Positions 50,767-61,833 are shown, numbered from the stretch's first letter. The stretch: DNA of 64,000 nucleotides from Chryseobacterium taiwanense (GCF_000813825.1 NZ_JWTA01000001.1:345813-409812); one strand, 5' to 3'. Translations and numbers: made by a program. The notes: generated by a model from the sequence alone, not told the origin.

Positions 50767-51618
50767 ATGGTTGCTATTGTTGATGGTGGCTCTACAAAAT
50801 GTGATTGGGTAATTCTAGATGATTTTAACAAAGTCTTTTTAAAAACCGAAACGATTGGTTTTAATCCAAATAATATTGCGGCACATCTTATTGTTCCTGA
50901 AATTGAAAAAAACATCAGTTTGGGAGCAGTCAAAAACTCAATAACCAAGGTGTTTTTCTATGGCTCCGGCTGTGGAATACCTGAAAACTGTGCGATCATT
51001 GAACGAGAGCTGAAAAAATTCTTTACGCAGTCAGAGGTTCTTGCAAAAGAAGATCTTACTGCTGCTGCATATGCGGCTTACAGAGGAAAGCCGGCAATTG
51101 TTTGTATCTTAGGAACAGGTTCCAACTCATGTTATTTCGACGGAGAAAAATTAAAAATTAAACTTCCTTCATTAGGTTTCCTTGTAGGGGATGAAGGAAG
51201 TGGAAGCGCAATTGGAAAACAATTGGTGCGCAGATTCTTTATGCAGAAACTTCCTGATGATTTATCTTGCGAGTTCGAAAAAACGTATAAGCTTACGGTG
51301 GATGAAGCATTGAAAAATATGTATCATACTTCAAGACCCAATGCTTATTTGGCAAATTTTAATAAATTTGTTGTTGAAAGGAAAGATCATCCTTACTTTC
51401 AGAAAATGGTTTTCGATGAAATGATGAATTTTTTCGATTATCAGGTTCTCCCTTACGAAGAATCAAAAGAGGCTGAAATCAACTTTATTGGTTCTATAGC
51501 TTATTATTATGAAAATATTCTACGTTCTGCAGCTGCAGAGCTTAATTTAAATGTGGGACAAATCGTACAAAAGCCTATTGAAAGCTTAGTAGATTACCAC
51601 ATTAAATATATACTATAA
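50767..51618 (+). CDS. BadF/BadG/BcrA/BcrD-type ATPase (N-acetylglucosamine kinase-like)
   Basis: 283 aa. The ASKHA/actin-like nucleotide-binding motifs are clear: VDGGSTKCDWVI at the start (phosphate 1), LGTGSNSCYFDG (phosphate 2) and GFLVGDEGSGSAIGKQ (adenosine region). Bacteroidota proteins of this length are usually annotated as N-acetylglucosamine kinases. It should phosphorylate an amino sugar in the cytosol, perhaps during cell-wall recycling. The malic enzyme gene follows after 17 bases. The substrate is inferred. Confidence 0.85.
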   Translation: MVAIVDGGSTKCDWVILDDFNKVFLKTETIGFNPNNIAAHLIVPEIEKNISLGAVKNSITKVFFYGSGCGIPENCAIIERELKKFFTQSEVLAKEDLTAAAYAAYRGKPAIVCILGTGSNSCYFDGEKLKIKLPSLGFLVGDEGSGSAIGKQLVRRFFMQKLPDDLSCEFEKTYKLTVDEALKNMYHTSRPNAYLANFNKFVVERKDHPYFQKMVFDEMMNFFDYQVLPYEESKEAEINFIGSIAYYYENILRSAAAELNLNVGQIVQKPIESLVDYHIKYIL

Positions 51619-51635
51619 ATAAAAAATAAAATTCT

Positions 51636-53930
51636 ATGTCAAGTAAAAATAACCGCGACGAGAAGAACTTTAACCAGGCCGCGTTAGACTATCATAAAAT
51701 CGAACCTAAAGGAAAAATTGAAGTTATTCCTTCAAAACCACACTCGTCTCAGAGAGATTTGTCATTGGCATATTCTCCCGGAGTTGCTGTTCCTTGTATG
51801 GAAATCCACGAAAAACCGGAAGCAGTATATGATTATACAGGAAAAGGAAACTTGGTGGCAGTTATTTCCAATGGTACTGCGGTTTTAGGACTAGGAGATA
51901 TCGGAGCGGAAGCTTCAAAACCGGTGATGGAAGGAAAAGGTCTTTTATTTAAGATCTTTGCGGATATTAACGTTTTTGATATTGAAATAGACGAAAAAGA
52001 TCCGGATAAATTTATTGAAATTGTAAAAGGTATTGCCCCAACTTTTGGAGGGATCAACCTTGAAGATATTAAAGCACCTGAAGCTTTCTATATTGAGCAA
52101 AGATTAAAAGAAGAGCTGGATATTCCTTTGATGCACGATGATCAGCACGGAACTGCGATTATTTCTGCTGCGGCATTAATTAACTCTTTACAAATTGCGA
52201 ACAAAAAGATTGAAGAAGTAAAAATGGTCGTGAATGGAGCCGGAGCGGCTGCAATTGCTTGTACCAATTTGTATATTTCTTTAGGGTTGAAGAAAGAGAA
52301 TGTATTGATGTGTGACAGTAAAGGTGTGATTAATCACAAGAGAGAAAATCTTACTCCTGAAAAACTAGACTTCATCGCTAATACAGATATTGAAACATTA
52401 GAAGATGCTGTAAAAGGTTCTGATGTTTTTGTTGGATTATCAAAAGGAAACGTAATGTCGCCTGAAATGTTGTTAAGCATGAATGATAACCCGATTGTTT
52501 TCGCATTGGCAAATCCGGATCCTGAAATTGCTTACGATTTGGCATTGGAAACACGTAAAGATGTGATCATGGCAACAGGGAGAAGTGATTATCCTAACCA
52601 GGTTAATAATGTTCTTGGTTTCCCATATATTTTCCGTGGAGCATTAGATGTTCAGGCGAAAGGAATTAATGAAGAAATGAAATTGGCTGCCGTTCATGCG
52701 ATTGCTAATTTAGCAAAAGAACCGGTTCCTGAAGCTGTTATTTTAGCATATAATGTTCAGAATCTGCAATTTGGAAGAGAATATTTTATTCCGAAACCGT
52801 TTGATAGTCGATTGATTACAAAAGTATCAAGTGCAGTTGCTAAAGCTGCAATAGATAGTGGAGTGGCAAGAAAAACCATTACTGATTTCGAAGAATACGA
52901 ACATCACCTTCTTGACAGAATGGGAAGAGATGAGAAATTGGTAAGAATGATGCAGAGCCGTGCTAAAGCAGATCCGAAAAGAATTACGTTAGGAAATGCT
53001 GAAGAATATAATGTATTGAAAGCTGCTCAGATTCTTTACGAAGAAGGAATTGCTTACCCAAGTCTTTTAGGAAACAAAAAATATATTCAGGAACAAATGG
53101 AACGTTTCGGAATCAATTTAAATGTTCCAATTATCGATCCGAGTGATGACGATCAAAAAGAAAACAGAAAGAAATATAGAGAAACACTTTGGAAACTTCG
53201 CCAGAGAAAAGGGATGAACGAGTACAAAGCAAAAAGATTCGTTCGTCAAAGAGATTATTTTGGTCCTTTGATGTTGAAGCATGGAGATACTGATGGATTG
53301 ATCATTGGTTTCTCTAAAAATTATACTTCAGTTCTAAGACCGGTTTTAGAAGTGATTGAAAGAGAAAAAGGAGTAGATAAAGTGGCGGCAATGATGATGA
53401 TCTTATCTGAAAAGAAACCTATTTTCTTCGCTGATACTTCTATCAATCAAAATCCAACTGCGGATGATTTGGTAAATATTGCTAAAATGGCTGAATTCAC
53501 AGTGAGGTCTTTTGCGATTGAACCAAGAATTGCCATGTTAGGATTTGAAAACTTTGCGGCGATTTCCGATACTTCTAAAAAAGTGGCAAAAGCGGTAAGT
53601 ATTCTTCATGAGAAATATCCAAAAATGATTGTAGATGGTGAAATTCAACCGGACTTTGCCATGAATGCAGATCATTTGAGTGATTATCCTTTCTCAAAAT
53701 TAGAGACAACACCAGCAAACACATTCATTTTCCCAAATCTTGAAAGTGCAAACTTATCCTACAAAATTCTTAGAGGGATGAAAGTAGCACAGGTTATCGG
53801 ACCAATCTTGATGGGATTGAAACAACCTGTTCACGTTTTACAAATGCGTTCAAGCGTAGATGAAATTGTAAATCTTGCTACCGTTGCAGTTCTTGATGCT
53901 CAAAGAAGAGAGAAGAGAGACAAAAAATAA
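51636..53930 (+). CDS. maeB: NADP-dependent malic enzyme (MaeB type)
   Basis: 764 aa, two parts. Residues about 1-425 are the malic enzyme (SLAYSPGVAVPCMEIHEKP, the NAD(P) fold VVNGAGAAAIACTNLY and the metal-binding MHDDQHGTAI), and about 430-764 are a phosphotransacetylase-like domain that in MaeB is regulatory. It decarboxylates malate to pyruvate with NADP in the cytosol, feeding NADPH to biosynthesis. Length is as in E. coli MaeB. It may be co-transcribed with the upstream ATPase gene. A strong terminator follows. Confidence 0.95.
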   Translation: MSSKNNRDEKNFNQAALDYHKIEPKGKIEVIPSKPHSSQRDLSLAYSPGVAVPCMEIHEKPEAVYDYTGKGNLVAVISNGTAVLGLGDIGAEASKPVMEGKGLLFKIFADINVFDIEIDEKDPDKFIEIVKGIAPTFGGINLEDIKAPEAFYIEQRLKEELDIPLMHDDQHGTAIISAAALINSLQIANKKIEEVKMVVNGAGAAAIACTNLYISLGLKKENVLMCDSKGVINHKRENLTPEKLDFIANTDIETLEDAVKGSDVFVGLSKGNVMSPEMLLSMNDNPIVFALANPDPEIAYDLALETRKDVIMATGRSDYPNQVNNVLGFPYIFRGALDVQAKGINEEMKLAAVHAIANLAKEPVPEAVILAYNVQNLQFGREYFIPKPFDSRLITKVSSAVAKAAIDSGVARKTITDFEEYEHHLLDRMGRDEKLVRMMQSRAKADPKRITLGNAEEYNVLKAAQILYEEGIAYPSLLGNKKYIQEQMERFGINLNVPIIDPSDDDQKENRKKYRETLWKLRQRKGMNEYKAKRFVRQRDYFGPLMLKHGDTDGLIIGFSKNYTSVLRPVLEVIEREKGVDKVAAMMMILSEKKPIFFADTSINQNPTADDLVNIAKMAEFTVRSFAIEPRIAMLGFENFAAISDTSKKVAKAVSILHEKYPKMIVDGEIQPDFAMNADHLSDYPFSKLETTPANTFIFPNLESANLSYKILRGMKVAQVIGPILMGLKQPVHVLQMRSSVDEIVNLATVAVLDAQRREKRDKK

Positions 53931-53972
53931 TATTTTTAGATGCCTTTTAGGTATTTATAAAGAAATACAAGA

Positions 53973-54006
53973 AAAAAGACTCCAGATTTTGGAGTCTTTT
54001 TTCTTT
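53973..54006 (+). terminator. Terminator of the malic enzyme gene
   Basis: AAAAAAGACTCCA pairs with TGGAGTCTTTTTT around GATTT, with T run. It lies about 40 bases after the stop. Confidence 0.9.
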
Positions 54007-54117
54007 TAGAGATTCCATTGATTTTTTTATAAAAGAATGGGTTAAACTCATTAGTCCGTGAAATGAAAACATTACTTAGTTTAAATTACTATATTTGGGA
54101 GTTTTTAAAAATTAATC

Positions 54118-54702
54118 ATGATATTTTCTTTACAAGGAACTGTTCAGGAGCTTACCCCTACTTATGCCGTAATTAATGTGCAAGGTGTTGGGTACTACGT
54201 GGGAATCAGCATAATGACTTCACAAACTCTTCTTCTGAATCAGGAGACAACTCTTTTTATTCAACAAATTATTCGGGAAGATGCACATTTGCTTTTTGGG
54301 TTTAACACTCGTTCTGAAAAAGAAATGTTTAATTTGTTAATAAGCGTTAATGGAGTTGGGGCGGTATCTGCTTTAATTTTACTCTCTACTTTTAGCCTTA
54401 ATGAGATTGCTTCTGGAGTACTTTCCGGTAACAGTGCTTTGATTCAAAAAGCGAAAGGAATAGGGGCAAAAACAGCTGAAAGAATTATTGTGGATTTGAA
54501 AGATAAAGTCCAAAAATTCAACACTTCAGAAGAAAATATTTCTACATTTGTAAATAATAAAATTAAGGAAGAATCGTTATCTGCATTAGAAGTTTTAGGG
54601 ATTCCTAAACGAATGAGCGAGAAGATTGCAGATAAAATAATTAAACAAAATCCAAGTATTTCGGTAGAAGAATTGGTAAAACAAATTTTAAAAAACATTT
54701 AA
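54118..54702 (+). CDS. ruvA: Holliday junction DNA helicase subunit RuvA
   Basis: 194 aa. The N-terminal OB fold (GTVQELTPTYAVINVQGVGYYVG) is followed by helix-hairpin-helix motifs (LISVNGVGAVSAL and KAKGIGAKTAERIIVDLKDK) and a small C-terminal domain for RuvB contact (EESLSALEVLGIPKRM). RuvA binds the four-way junction and loads RuvB for branch migration. A -7 match (TATATTTG, 54090-54097) lies just upstream. sprA begins four bases after its stop, a gene order seen repeatedly in Flavobacteriia. Confidence 0.96.
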   Translation: MIFSLQGTVQELTPTYAVINVQGVGYYVGISIMTSQTLLLNQETTLFIQQIIREDAHLLFGFNTRSEKEMFNLLISVNGVGAVSALILLSTFSLNEIASGVLSGNSALIQKAKGIGAKTAERIIVDLKDKVQKFNTSEENISTFVNNKIKEESLSALEVLGIPKRMSEKIADKIIKQNPSISVEELVKQILKNI

Positions 54703-54705
54703 CAT

Positions 54706-57700
54706 TTGGTGACAACTCATAAATATTTCAATATATTCTTGTTCCTATCTTTTCTGTGTATTTCCATCAATACATTCGGACAAGAAAATCCTGTGACTGG
54801 TTCTACTGTAAAGAAGGATTACGAATTACCCGATCCTACTCAGTATGAAGCATTTTATGATATAAAAACAGGGATGTATTTGGTATATCCCAAGATTGGA
54901 AATATCGTAACAGGAGTTCCTACGGCTATGTCTCCGGAAGAGTATAAAGAATTTATGCTCGCAACGCAGTCAAAAGCCTATTACAAAGAAAAATCAGACC
55001 GATACAGCTTACTTTTCAGAAAAGATAAAAGCGATGCGTTAAAGAAAGGATTAATTCCTGCTTTAACGATCAGAAACAGACTTTTTGAAACTATTTTCGG
55101 AAGTAACAAAATAGAAATTATCCCATCAGGATTTGCTTCTTTTGACTTTGGAGGATTATATCAAAAAATTGATAACCCATTAATTCTTCCACAAAACAGA
55201 ACCAGTTTTACTTTTGATATCAACCAGAGAATTCAGCTAGGACTTTTAGGAAAAGTAGGTGAAAATCTTCAGTTGAAAGCGAATTACGATACCCAAAGTG
55301 GTTTTGCATTTGAAAACAGAATGAACTTGGTTTGGCAGGCAAAAGGAAGCTGGAAAGACCTTCAATCTAAAGGACTTGGAGATATTAATTCTCCGGGAGC
55401 AGGCGGAGAAGACAAAATCATAAAAAGAGTAGAATTCGGTAATGTTAACATGCCACTGTCTACCAGTTTGATACGTGGTTCGGAGTCTTTGTTTGGGGTG
55501 AAAACAGAGTTTCAGTTAGGCAAAACGTATGGAACAGTAGTGCTTTCTCAACAGCAGGGAGAGGCTAGAAATATTGTCGTTCAAGGAGGTGGAGTAATGA
55601 ATACCTTTAAAATGAACGCAATAGATTATGAAGACAATCAGCATTACTTCTTAGGACATTACTTCTTAGACGGTTATGATAATGCATTGCTTAACTATCC
55701 TCAGATTAATTCAAGAATCAACATTACAAGACTAGAAGTTTGGGTGCTGGATCAAGGAAACAGTAATCTTGCTTATCAAAAAAGTTTAGTCGGAATTCGA
55801 GATTTGGGAGAAGGAGCATCCGGAACACCGGACAACTCTCAAAACGGATTGTATAATGCGATCTCCACGACAATGGGAACCAGAGATCCGGGAACCAATT
55901 ATGGTGATGTTTTACAAGGAGGAACATTCCCGGGAAGTACACAGCCTTATGCGAATGGAGAACAGTTTATCTTTAATAAAAAAGCAAGAAGATTAAATGC
56001 AAATGAATATACCTTCCAGCCGCAATTAGGATATATTTCATTAAACCAAAAACTAAATGATCAGCAGTTATTGGCTGTTTCATATTCATATACGGTAAAC
56101 GGAACCAATCAGGTTTATAAGGTCGGGGAATTTTCAGAAGAAAGCTCTGTTTTGGTTGCTAAACTTTTGAAATCGAATACTACGGTGAATGTAGAATCTC
56201 CTATGTGGGATTTGATGATGAAGAATATCTATGCTTTAGATGGTGCACAGATTAGTCAGGATGGGTTTATCTTAAATGTATATTATAGAGATGCACAGAC
56301 TGGAGGTAAGGTTAACTACCTTCCTAATACGAATGTTCAGGATACGAACTTACTAAAGTTGATGAACTGGGATCGTTTAAATACCAATGGTGACCTTCAG
56401 TCAAATAGTGGAGGAACAACAGGTGATGGTATTTTTGACTTTGTCAACGGAATTACCATCAGGCCGGAAACCGGAAAAGTTATTTTTACTAAAGTACAGC
56501 CGTTTGGAAGTAATATACAAAACCTTTTAGGAAGTAATAATCCTCAGTATGTATTTAGTGATTTGTATGATAAACAGAAACAAGCGGCTACATACAGTAA
56601 TTTGTCACAACGATATACAATGGAAGGTCGTTACAAAGGAACGACAGGACAAGGTATTTCTTTAGGAGCAGTAAACGTTCCACAAGGATCTGTAAAAGTT
56701 ACTGCGAATGGAGTGCAATTAACGGAAGGAGTAGACTATACAGTTGATTATATGCTGGGAACAGTGACCATCATCAACGAACAGGTAAAACAGTCTGGTC
56801 AGGCAATTAATATTGCTCTAGAAAATCAGTTAACATTCAATACGCAGAGAAAAAGATTTTTAGGGTTGAATTTAGAAAGAAGATTCAGCGAAAACTTCAT
56901 TTTAGGTGGTACGGTTGTTAATTATTCTGAATCACCGCTTACCCAAAAGGTAAACTACGGACAAGAAGCCGTAAACAATACAATGGCAGGAATCAATTTG
57001 ATGTACAACAATCAATTACCATTCCTGACAAGATTAACGGATAAAATACCGTTGGTAAATACCGAAGCTCCTTCTAATTTAAACTTTAAAATGGAAGCTG
57101 CTTATTTGTTGCCTGGGCTTAATAAAGGTACGAACGACCAGTCTTATATTGACGATTTTGAACAGACGACTTCAAAGATTTCATTAAAAGAACCTGCGGC
57201 ATGGAGCTTGGCTTCAAAACCGGAAAAAAATACTCAAATTCCATTCAACATAGCTCCACCGAATGATGACATTACAAGTGGATATGGAAGAGGATTGCTA
57301 TCTTGGTATAATATTGACCCTAGATTCTGGGGAGTAGGAGGTAAAGCGCCAACAGGAATTACAGCTCAGTCTGTTTCCAACCACGCATCAAGAAGAGTAC
57401 AGCTTTCTGAGATTTATAATAACAGAGATTTTGTAGCGGGTGAACAAACCTTTACCAATACATTTGATATCTCTTACTACCCTCAGGAAAAAGGACCTTA
57501 CAACGTAAATCCGGGTTCTGAAAGTACACAGCAGAGATGGGGAGGTATCATGAGACCGATCAGTGTTTCCAACTTTGTCAATTCAAATATCGAATATGTC
57601 GAATTTTGGTTAATGGATCCTTATGCAGATGGAAAACAGTTGAGTAATCCTGGAAATACACCTAAGTTATTATTCCAGTTAGGAAACGTATCTGAAGATG

Positions 57701-60700
57701 TTTTAAAAGATGGGTTCATGCAGTATGAAAATGGTCTTCCAACACCTTCTTCAACTTCTACTACTACGAATTCAAACTGGGGAACTCAGCCAAAACAACC
57801 ACCTGTTCTATATGCGTTTTCTAGCGAGGGTACAGACAGAACAGTACAAGATGCGGGATATGATGGTTTAACATCTGATCAGGAAGCAGCAAGATTTGGA
57901 AATACATTTACAAACCCTGTGACTAATTTGTCTGATCCTGCAGTGGATGATTTCTTATTCTATATGTCCGATAAATTTACAGGAACTCAGGCGGCTTCAA
58001 TTGTTGAACGTTATAAATATTTCAGGGGTCCGGAAGGGAATTCAAAAAGCAACTCTCTAGAAGTTTCTTCACAAACTCCGGATGCAGAAGATATCAATAA
58101 AGATTACAATTTAGATCAAAGTGAAAATTACAACCAGTACGAAGTAAACTTAGATCAGGCAAGTCTTACTTTAGGACAAAACAACATCGTAGACGTAAAA
58201 ACGGTAAAAGCTAATTTCCAAAACGGACAGTCTTCTGATGTGAAATGGTATTTATTCAGAATTCCGGTTTCACAATACGTAGGGACAGAAGGAGATCATT
58301 CTGCAGCTGTTCTAAATAATGTGAGATTCGCAAGATTATTATTAACTGGATTTGATAATACATCTACGTTAAGATTCGGAACAATGGATTTAGTTCGTTC
58401 TGACTGGAGAAGATATCCGAATAAAATTGCCAGTGAAACAGTAGATTCTCCTACAGAAGGTACAGCAGGAAGTGATACAATGAATGATAACTTCGAAGTG
58501 GGAAGTGTGAACATTGAAGAGAACGGATTGAACCAGCCTCCATATGTATTGCCTCCAGGAATTGATAGACAGGTTTTAAGCGGAAATGCAGGAGCTCAGA
58601 GACAGAATGAAGCTTCATTATATATGAAGATAAAAAACATGGATCTGGAAGCAAGAGGGGTTTTCAAAAATACAACTCTTGATATGAGAAGGTATAAAAA
58701 GTTGAAGCTTTTCATGCACGCTGAAAACTTAGACAATCCTATCTCTTCAGCTCTTGATAAGAACTTGAAGTTCTTTATCCGTTTCGGAAGTGATGCTACA
58801 GATAACTACTACGAATATGAAGCTTCTGTAAAATATACAGCAAGTACAGCAACGACTCCTTTAGAAATCTGGCCTGTAGAAAATGATGTGGATTTTGAGA
58901 TTCAGGATTTTGTAGATGCAAAAATCAGAAGAGATAAGCAATCTCCGAATAATATAACCGAACGAACCAGAGACGCACAATTCAGTCATGACGACAAAGA
59001 CATCTATATCAAAGGTAGACCTTCATTAGGAAATATTACCACGATCATGATTGGGGTAAGAAACTTGCCTCGAGGAAATATTAATAGTAAAGGTAGAGTA
59101 ATTTGGGTAAATGAAATTCGTCTTTCTGAGATTGAAAATGATGGTGGATATGCAGGAAATGCAAGTCTTAATTTTAACCTTGGAGATTTTGCAACGGTAA
59201 ATACGAGTGCTTCATACAGCTCAGTAGGTTTTGGAAATATAGATTCTAAACCGGCTGAAAGAAGTCAGTCTTCACAATCAGCATTCAGTATCAATACTGC
59301 TATTAATGTTGATAAACTATTACCGGAAAAAAGTGGGGTGAAAATTCCATTGAACTATTCATATTCTCAGACGATCGAAGATCCGAAATACAATCCTTTG
59401 GATACCGATGTGGAATTTAATAAAGCAGCCAATAAGGAAGAGCTTAAAAAAGTAGCGAGAACATATACACAACAAAGAAGTATAGGAGTAGTGAATATGC
59501 ACAAAGAAAGAGTAAACCAAAATAAGAAGCCGAAATTCTTCGATGTAGAAAATATTTCTATGACTGCGGTTTACAATGATGATTATTACAGAGATATTTA
59601 TACCAAGAAGAATTACAGACAATACTTCAGAGGATATATCGATTATAATTATACCTTTAAACCTTGGGTGATAAAACCATTCAATAAACTGATCAGCGAT
59701 ACCGCGAAGTCAACAAAATATTTGAGATGGGCGAAGGAATTCAATTTTAATCCAATTCCTACAAGATTATCATTCAGAACAGAAATTGACAGAAATTACA
59801 ACGAACTTGAATTTAGAGATATCGAATCGATTCTTTCAGGAAACTTCGGAAGTAATTTTGATGTGATAAAAAACAGAAACTTTTATTTCGGTTGGCAGTA
59901 TGGGTTAGGATTTAACTTTACAAAATCATTAAAGTTAGAGATCAACTCACTGACAAGAACATTGAATGATAACATTGATGTGAATACGATGAACAACAGT
60001 TCTATTTTCGGAAATGTGTTCAGAGCCGGAAGACCAGTATTGTACAATCATAAAGTTCAGTTAGGATATAAATTACCAATGCAGTATCTTCCATACATGG
60101 ATTTCATAGATGCAGAATTGGGATATGGATTTACGTATAACTGGAACTCTAGATCTACCGCATTACTTTCAAGTCCGGAAGGAAGTTTAGGATCTATTGG
60201 TCAGAACACAAATGTAATAACGGCTAAAGCAACAGCAGATCTTCCTAAGTTTTTCAGTCAGTTTAAGTATTTCCAGAACATCTCTTCCAAACTGCAAAAA
60301 AGAAGAAGAGAGATCGACTCTTTAAATAATGCCTATACATTAGCTTGGGATAAAAAGAGATATAAATATAAGAGCTATAAGTTTAAAAATAAATTGACTC
60401 CGTTACAGAGTATTGCAAACTTTATGACTTCATTCAAACAGTTGAATTTTGAATATACAGAAAACAATGGATCTGTAGTTCCTGGACTTCTTTCTGCTCC
60501 AAACTGGTATGGATATGGCCAGACTTTAGGAGGACCAACTGCTGGATTCTTATTAGGATCGCAATCAGATATCAGAAGAGTAGCGGTAGAAAATGGCTGG
60601 GTAAGTACTTCCTCGTTGATGACTGATCCTTATATTCAGATGTCAACAAAAGAATTGCGTGCGGATTTACAATTTGTTCCAATCAGTGACTTTAGAATAG

Positions 60701-61752
60701 ACTTTAATGTTCTACATACCTACAATAGGAACTTCTCGCAGTCGGGGTATAATGATCCTCAGAATTTAGCATATGCAAACCATGATTTCTCTTTTGCGAA
60801 TGACTTTGTGACCTATTCGAATACGGTTGTAGCAATTAATACAGCGTTCAAAGATGGGGCAGCAATTTATCAGGCCATTAGAGCAAATGCAATAGCTATT
60901 TCACAGCAAATGGGAGGTCCGTTAAATGCAGATGGTTTCACAGAAGGACACAGTATTTCAAATGCGTATGTATTAATTCCTGCCTTTAGAGCAGCAGTGG
61001 AAGGAAAATCTCCAAAGACAATCGGAAATGCTAAGAAAGGAGGAATTCCAATTCCAAACTGGAAGATTACCTATTCTGGATTAAAGAATATTCCTGTCAT
61101 TAACGGACAGTTTACGAAGTTCGATATCTTACATGCGTATAGTGCAACTTATACAGCAACAGGTATTCAGTCAAGTATTGATTATTATAATATTCTTACT
61201 TCAGGTAATGATAAAGATGTAAATGGAGATTATATCAACCCATATACTTTCTCGCAGTCGACTTACTTGGAATCTTTCTCTCCGCTTATAGGGATAGACG
61301 TGACGATGAGAAACAATATGCAGTTCGGAATTCAGTACAACAGAAACAGAATGTTGCTTTTAGGATTGGTAAACCATACCCTTACCGAAGAAGCCAATAA
61401 AGAATATGTGGTAAGATTAGGATATATCGTTCGAAACTTCAGATTGGGAATGGCAAATACAAGAGGAGCCAGATCCAAAGGAAGCGATCTAAACATTAGA
61501 GGTGATATCTCATTAAGAGACAGCCAGACAAGCATCATGAATATCTTGTTAAATGACTCGCAGGTGACAGGTGGGCAAAAAGTAATGAATATCAAACTTT
61601 CCGCAGATTATAATGTTTCCGAAAATTTGAACTTAAAACTGTTCTATGAACAATTAACTTCAAAATATAAAATATCAACGGCCTTCCCGTTATCTACAAT
61701 ACGAGCAGGTATTTCAGCAACCTTTACGTTTGGAGATTCCGGTGGATTCTAA
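54706..61752 (+). CDS. sprA: SprA, outer-membrane translocon of the type IX secretion system
   Basis: 2348 aa, close to the size of Flavobacterium johnsoniae SprA. A signal peptide (VTTHKYFNIFLFLSFLCISINTFG) leads into SprA N-terminal domain sequence, repeated further in, and a very long beta-strand-rich body ending in TFGDSGGF. SprA forms the giant beta-barrel through which proteins with type IX sorting domains leave the cell, and it is needed for gliding. No ATG fits: translation must start at TTG 54706 or GTG 54709, both four to seven bases after ruvA's stop. It shares the ruvA transcript, and a terminator follows. Confidence 0.96.
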   Translation: MVTTHKYFNIFLFLSFLCISINTFGQENPVTGSTVKKDYELPDPTQYEAFYDIKTGMYLVYPKIGNIVTGVPTAMSPEEYKEFMLATQSKAYYKEKSDRYSLLFRKDKSDALKKGLIPALTIRNRLFETIFGSNKIEIIPSGFASFDFGGLYQKIDNPLILPQNRTSFTFDINQRIQLGLLGKVGENLQLKANYDTQSGFAFENRMNLVWQAKGSWKDLQSKGLGDINSPGAGGEDKIIKRVEFGNVNMPLSTSLIRGSESLFGVKTEFQLGKTYGTVVLSQQQGEARNIVVQGGGVMNTFKMNAIDYEDNQHYFLGHYFLDGYDNALLNYPQINSRINITRLEVWVLDQGNSNLAYQKSLVGIRDLGEGASGTPDNSQNGLYNAISTTMGTRDPGTNYGDVLQGGTFPGSTQPYANGEQFIFNKKARRLNANEYTFQPQLGYISLNQKLNDQQLLAVSYSYTVNGTNQVYKVGEFSEESSVLVAKLLKSNTTVNVESPMWDLMMKNIYALDGAQISQDGFILNVYYRDAQTGGKVNYLPNTNVQDTNLLKLMNWDRLNTNGDLQSNSGGTTGDGIFDFVNGITIRPETGKVIFTKVQPFGSNIQNLLGSNNPQYVFSDLYDKQKQAATYSNLSQRYTMEGRYKGTTGQGISLGAVNVPQGSVKVTANGVQLTEGVDYTVDYMLGTVTIINEQVKQSGQAINIALENQLTFNTQRKRFLGLNLERRFSENFILGGTVVNYSESPLTQKVNYGQEAVNNTMAGINLMYNNQLPFLTRLTDKIPLVNTEAPSNLNFKMEAAYLLPGLNKGTNDQSYIDDFEQTTSKISLKEPAAWSLASKPEKNTQIPFNIAPPNDDITSGYGRGLLSWYNIDPRFWGVGGKAPTGITAQSVSNHASRRVQLSEIYNNRDFVAGEQTFTNTFDISYYPQEKGPYNVNPGSESTQQRWGGIMRPISVSNFVNSNIEYVEFWLMDPYADGKQLSNPGNTPKLLFQLGNVSEDVLKDGFMQYENGLPTPSSTSTTTNSNWGTQPKQPPVLYAFSSEGTDRTVQDAGYDGLTSDQEAARFGNTFTNPVTNLSDPAVDDFLFYMSDKFTGTQAASIVERYKYFRGPEGNSKSNSLEVSSQTPDAEDINKDYNLDQSENYNQYEVNLDQASLTLGQNNIVDVKTVKANFQNGQSSDVKWYLFRIPVSQYVGTEGDHSAAVLNNVRFARLLLTGFDNTSTLRFGTMDLVRSDWRRYPNKIASETVDSPTEGTAGSDTMNDNFEVGSVNIEENGLNQPPYVLPPGIDRQVLSGNAGAQRQNEASLYMKIKNMDLEARGVFKNTTLDMRRYKKLKLFMHAENLDNPISSALDKNLKFFIRFGSDATDNYYEYEASVKYTASTATTPLEIWPVENDVDFEIQDFVDAKIRRDKQSPNNITERTRDAQFSHDDKDIYIKGRPSLGNITTIMIGVRNLPRGNINSKGRVIWVNEIRLSEIENDGGYAGNASLNFNLGDFATVNTSASYSSVGFGNIDSKPAERSQSSQSAFSINTAINVDKLLPEKSGVKIPLNYSYSQTIEDPKYNPLDTDVEFNKAANKEELKKVARTYTQQRSIGVVNMHKERVNQNKKPKFFDVENISMTAVYNDDYYRDIYTKKNYRQYFRGYIDYNYTFKPWVIKPFNKLISDTAKSTKYLRWAKEFNFNPIPTRLSFRTEIDRNYNELEFRDIESILSGNFGSNFDVIKNRNFYFGWQYGLGFNFTKSLKLEINSLTRTLNDNIDVNTMNNSSIFGNVFRAGRPVLYNHKVQLGYKLPMQYLPYMDFIDAELGYGFTYNWNSRSTALLSSPEGSLGSIGQNTNVITAKATADLPKFFSQFKYFQNISSKLQKRRREIDSLNNAYTLAWDKKRYKYKSYKFKNKLTPLQSIANFMTSFKQLNFEYTENNGSVVPGLLSAPNWYGYGQTLGGPTAGFLLGSQSDIRRVAVENGWVSTSSLMTDPYIQMSTKELRADLQFVPISDFRIDFNVLHTYNRNFSQSGYNDPQNLAYANHDFSFANDFVTYSNTVVAINTAFKDGAAIYQAIRANAIAISQQMGGPLNADGFTEGHSISNAYVLIPAFRAAVEGKSPKTIGNAKKGGIPIPNWKITYSGLKNIPVINGQFTKFDILHAYSATYTATGIQSSIDYYNILTSGNDKDVNGDYINPYTFSQSTYLESFSPLIGIDVTMRNNMQFGIQYNRNRMLLLGLVNHTLTEEANKEYVVRLGYIVRNFRLGMANTRGARSKGSDLNIRGDISLRDSQTSIMNILLNDSQVTGGQKVMNIKLSADYNVSENLNLKLFYEQLTSKYKISTAFPLSTIRAGISATFTFGDSGGF

Positions 61753-61773
61753 AAAATAAATTAATGAAAATAA

Positions 61774-61811
61774 AAAAACTCCCTTTCTACATAGTAGTTA
61801 GGGAGTTTTTA
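61774..61811 (+). terminator. Terminator of sprA
   Basis: AAAACTCCCT pairs with AGGGAGTTTT around a 13-base loop, followed by TTATTT. It is 22 bases after the sprA stop. Confidence 0.85.
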
Positions 61812-61833
61812 TTTAGATACCATTCACTTCTTT

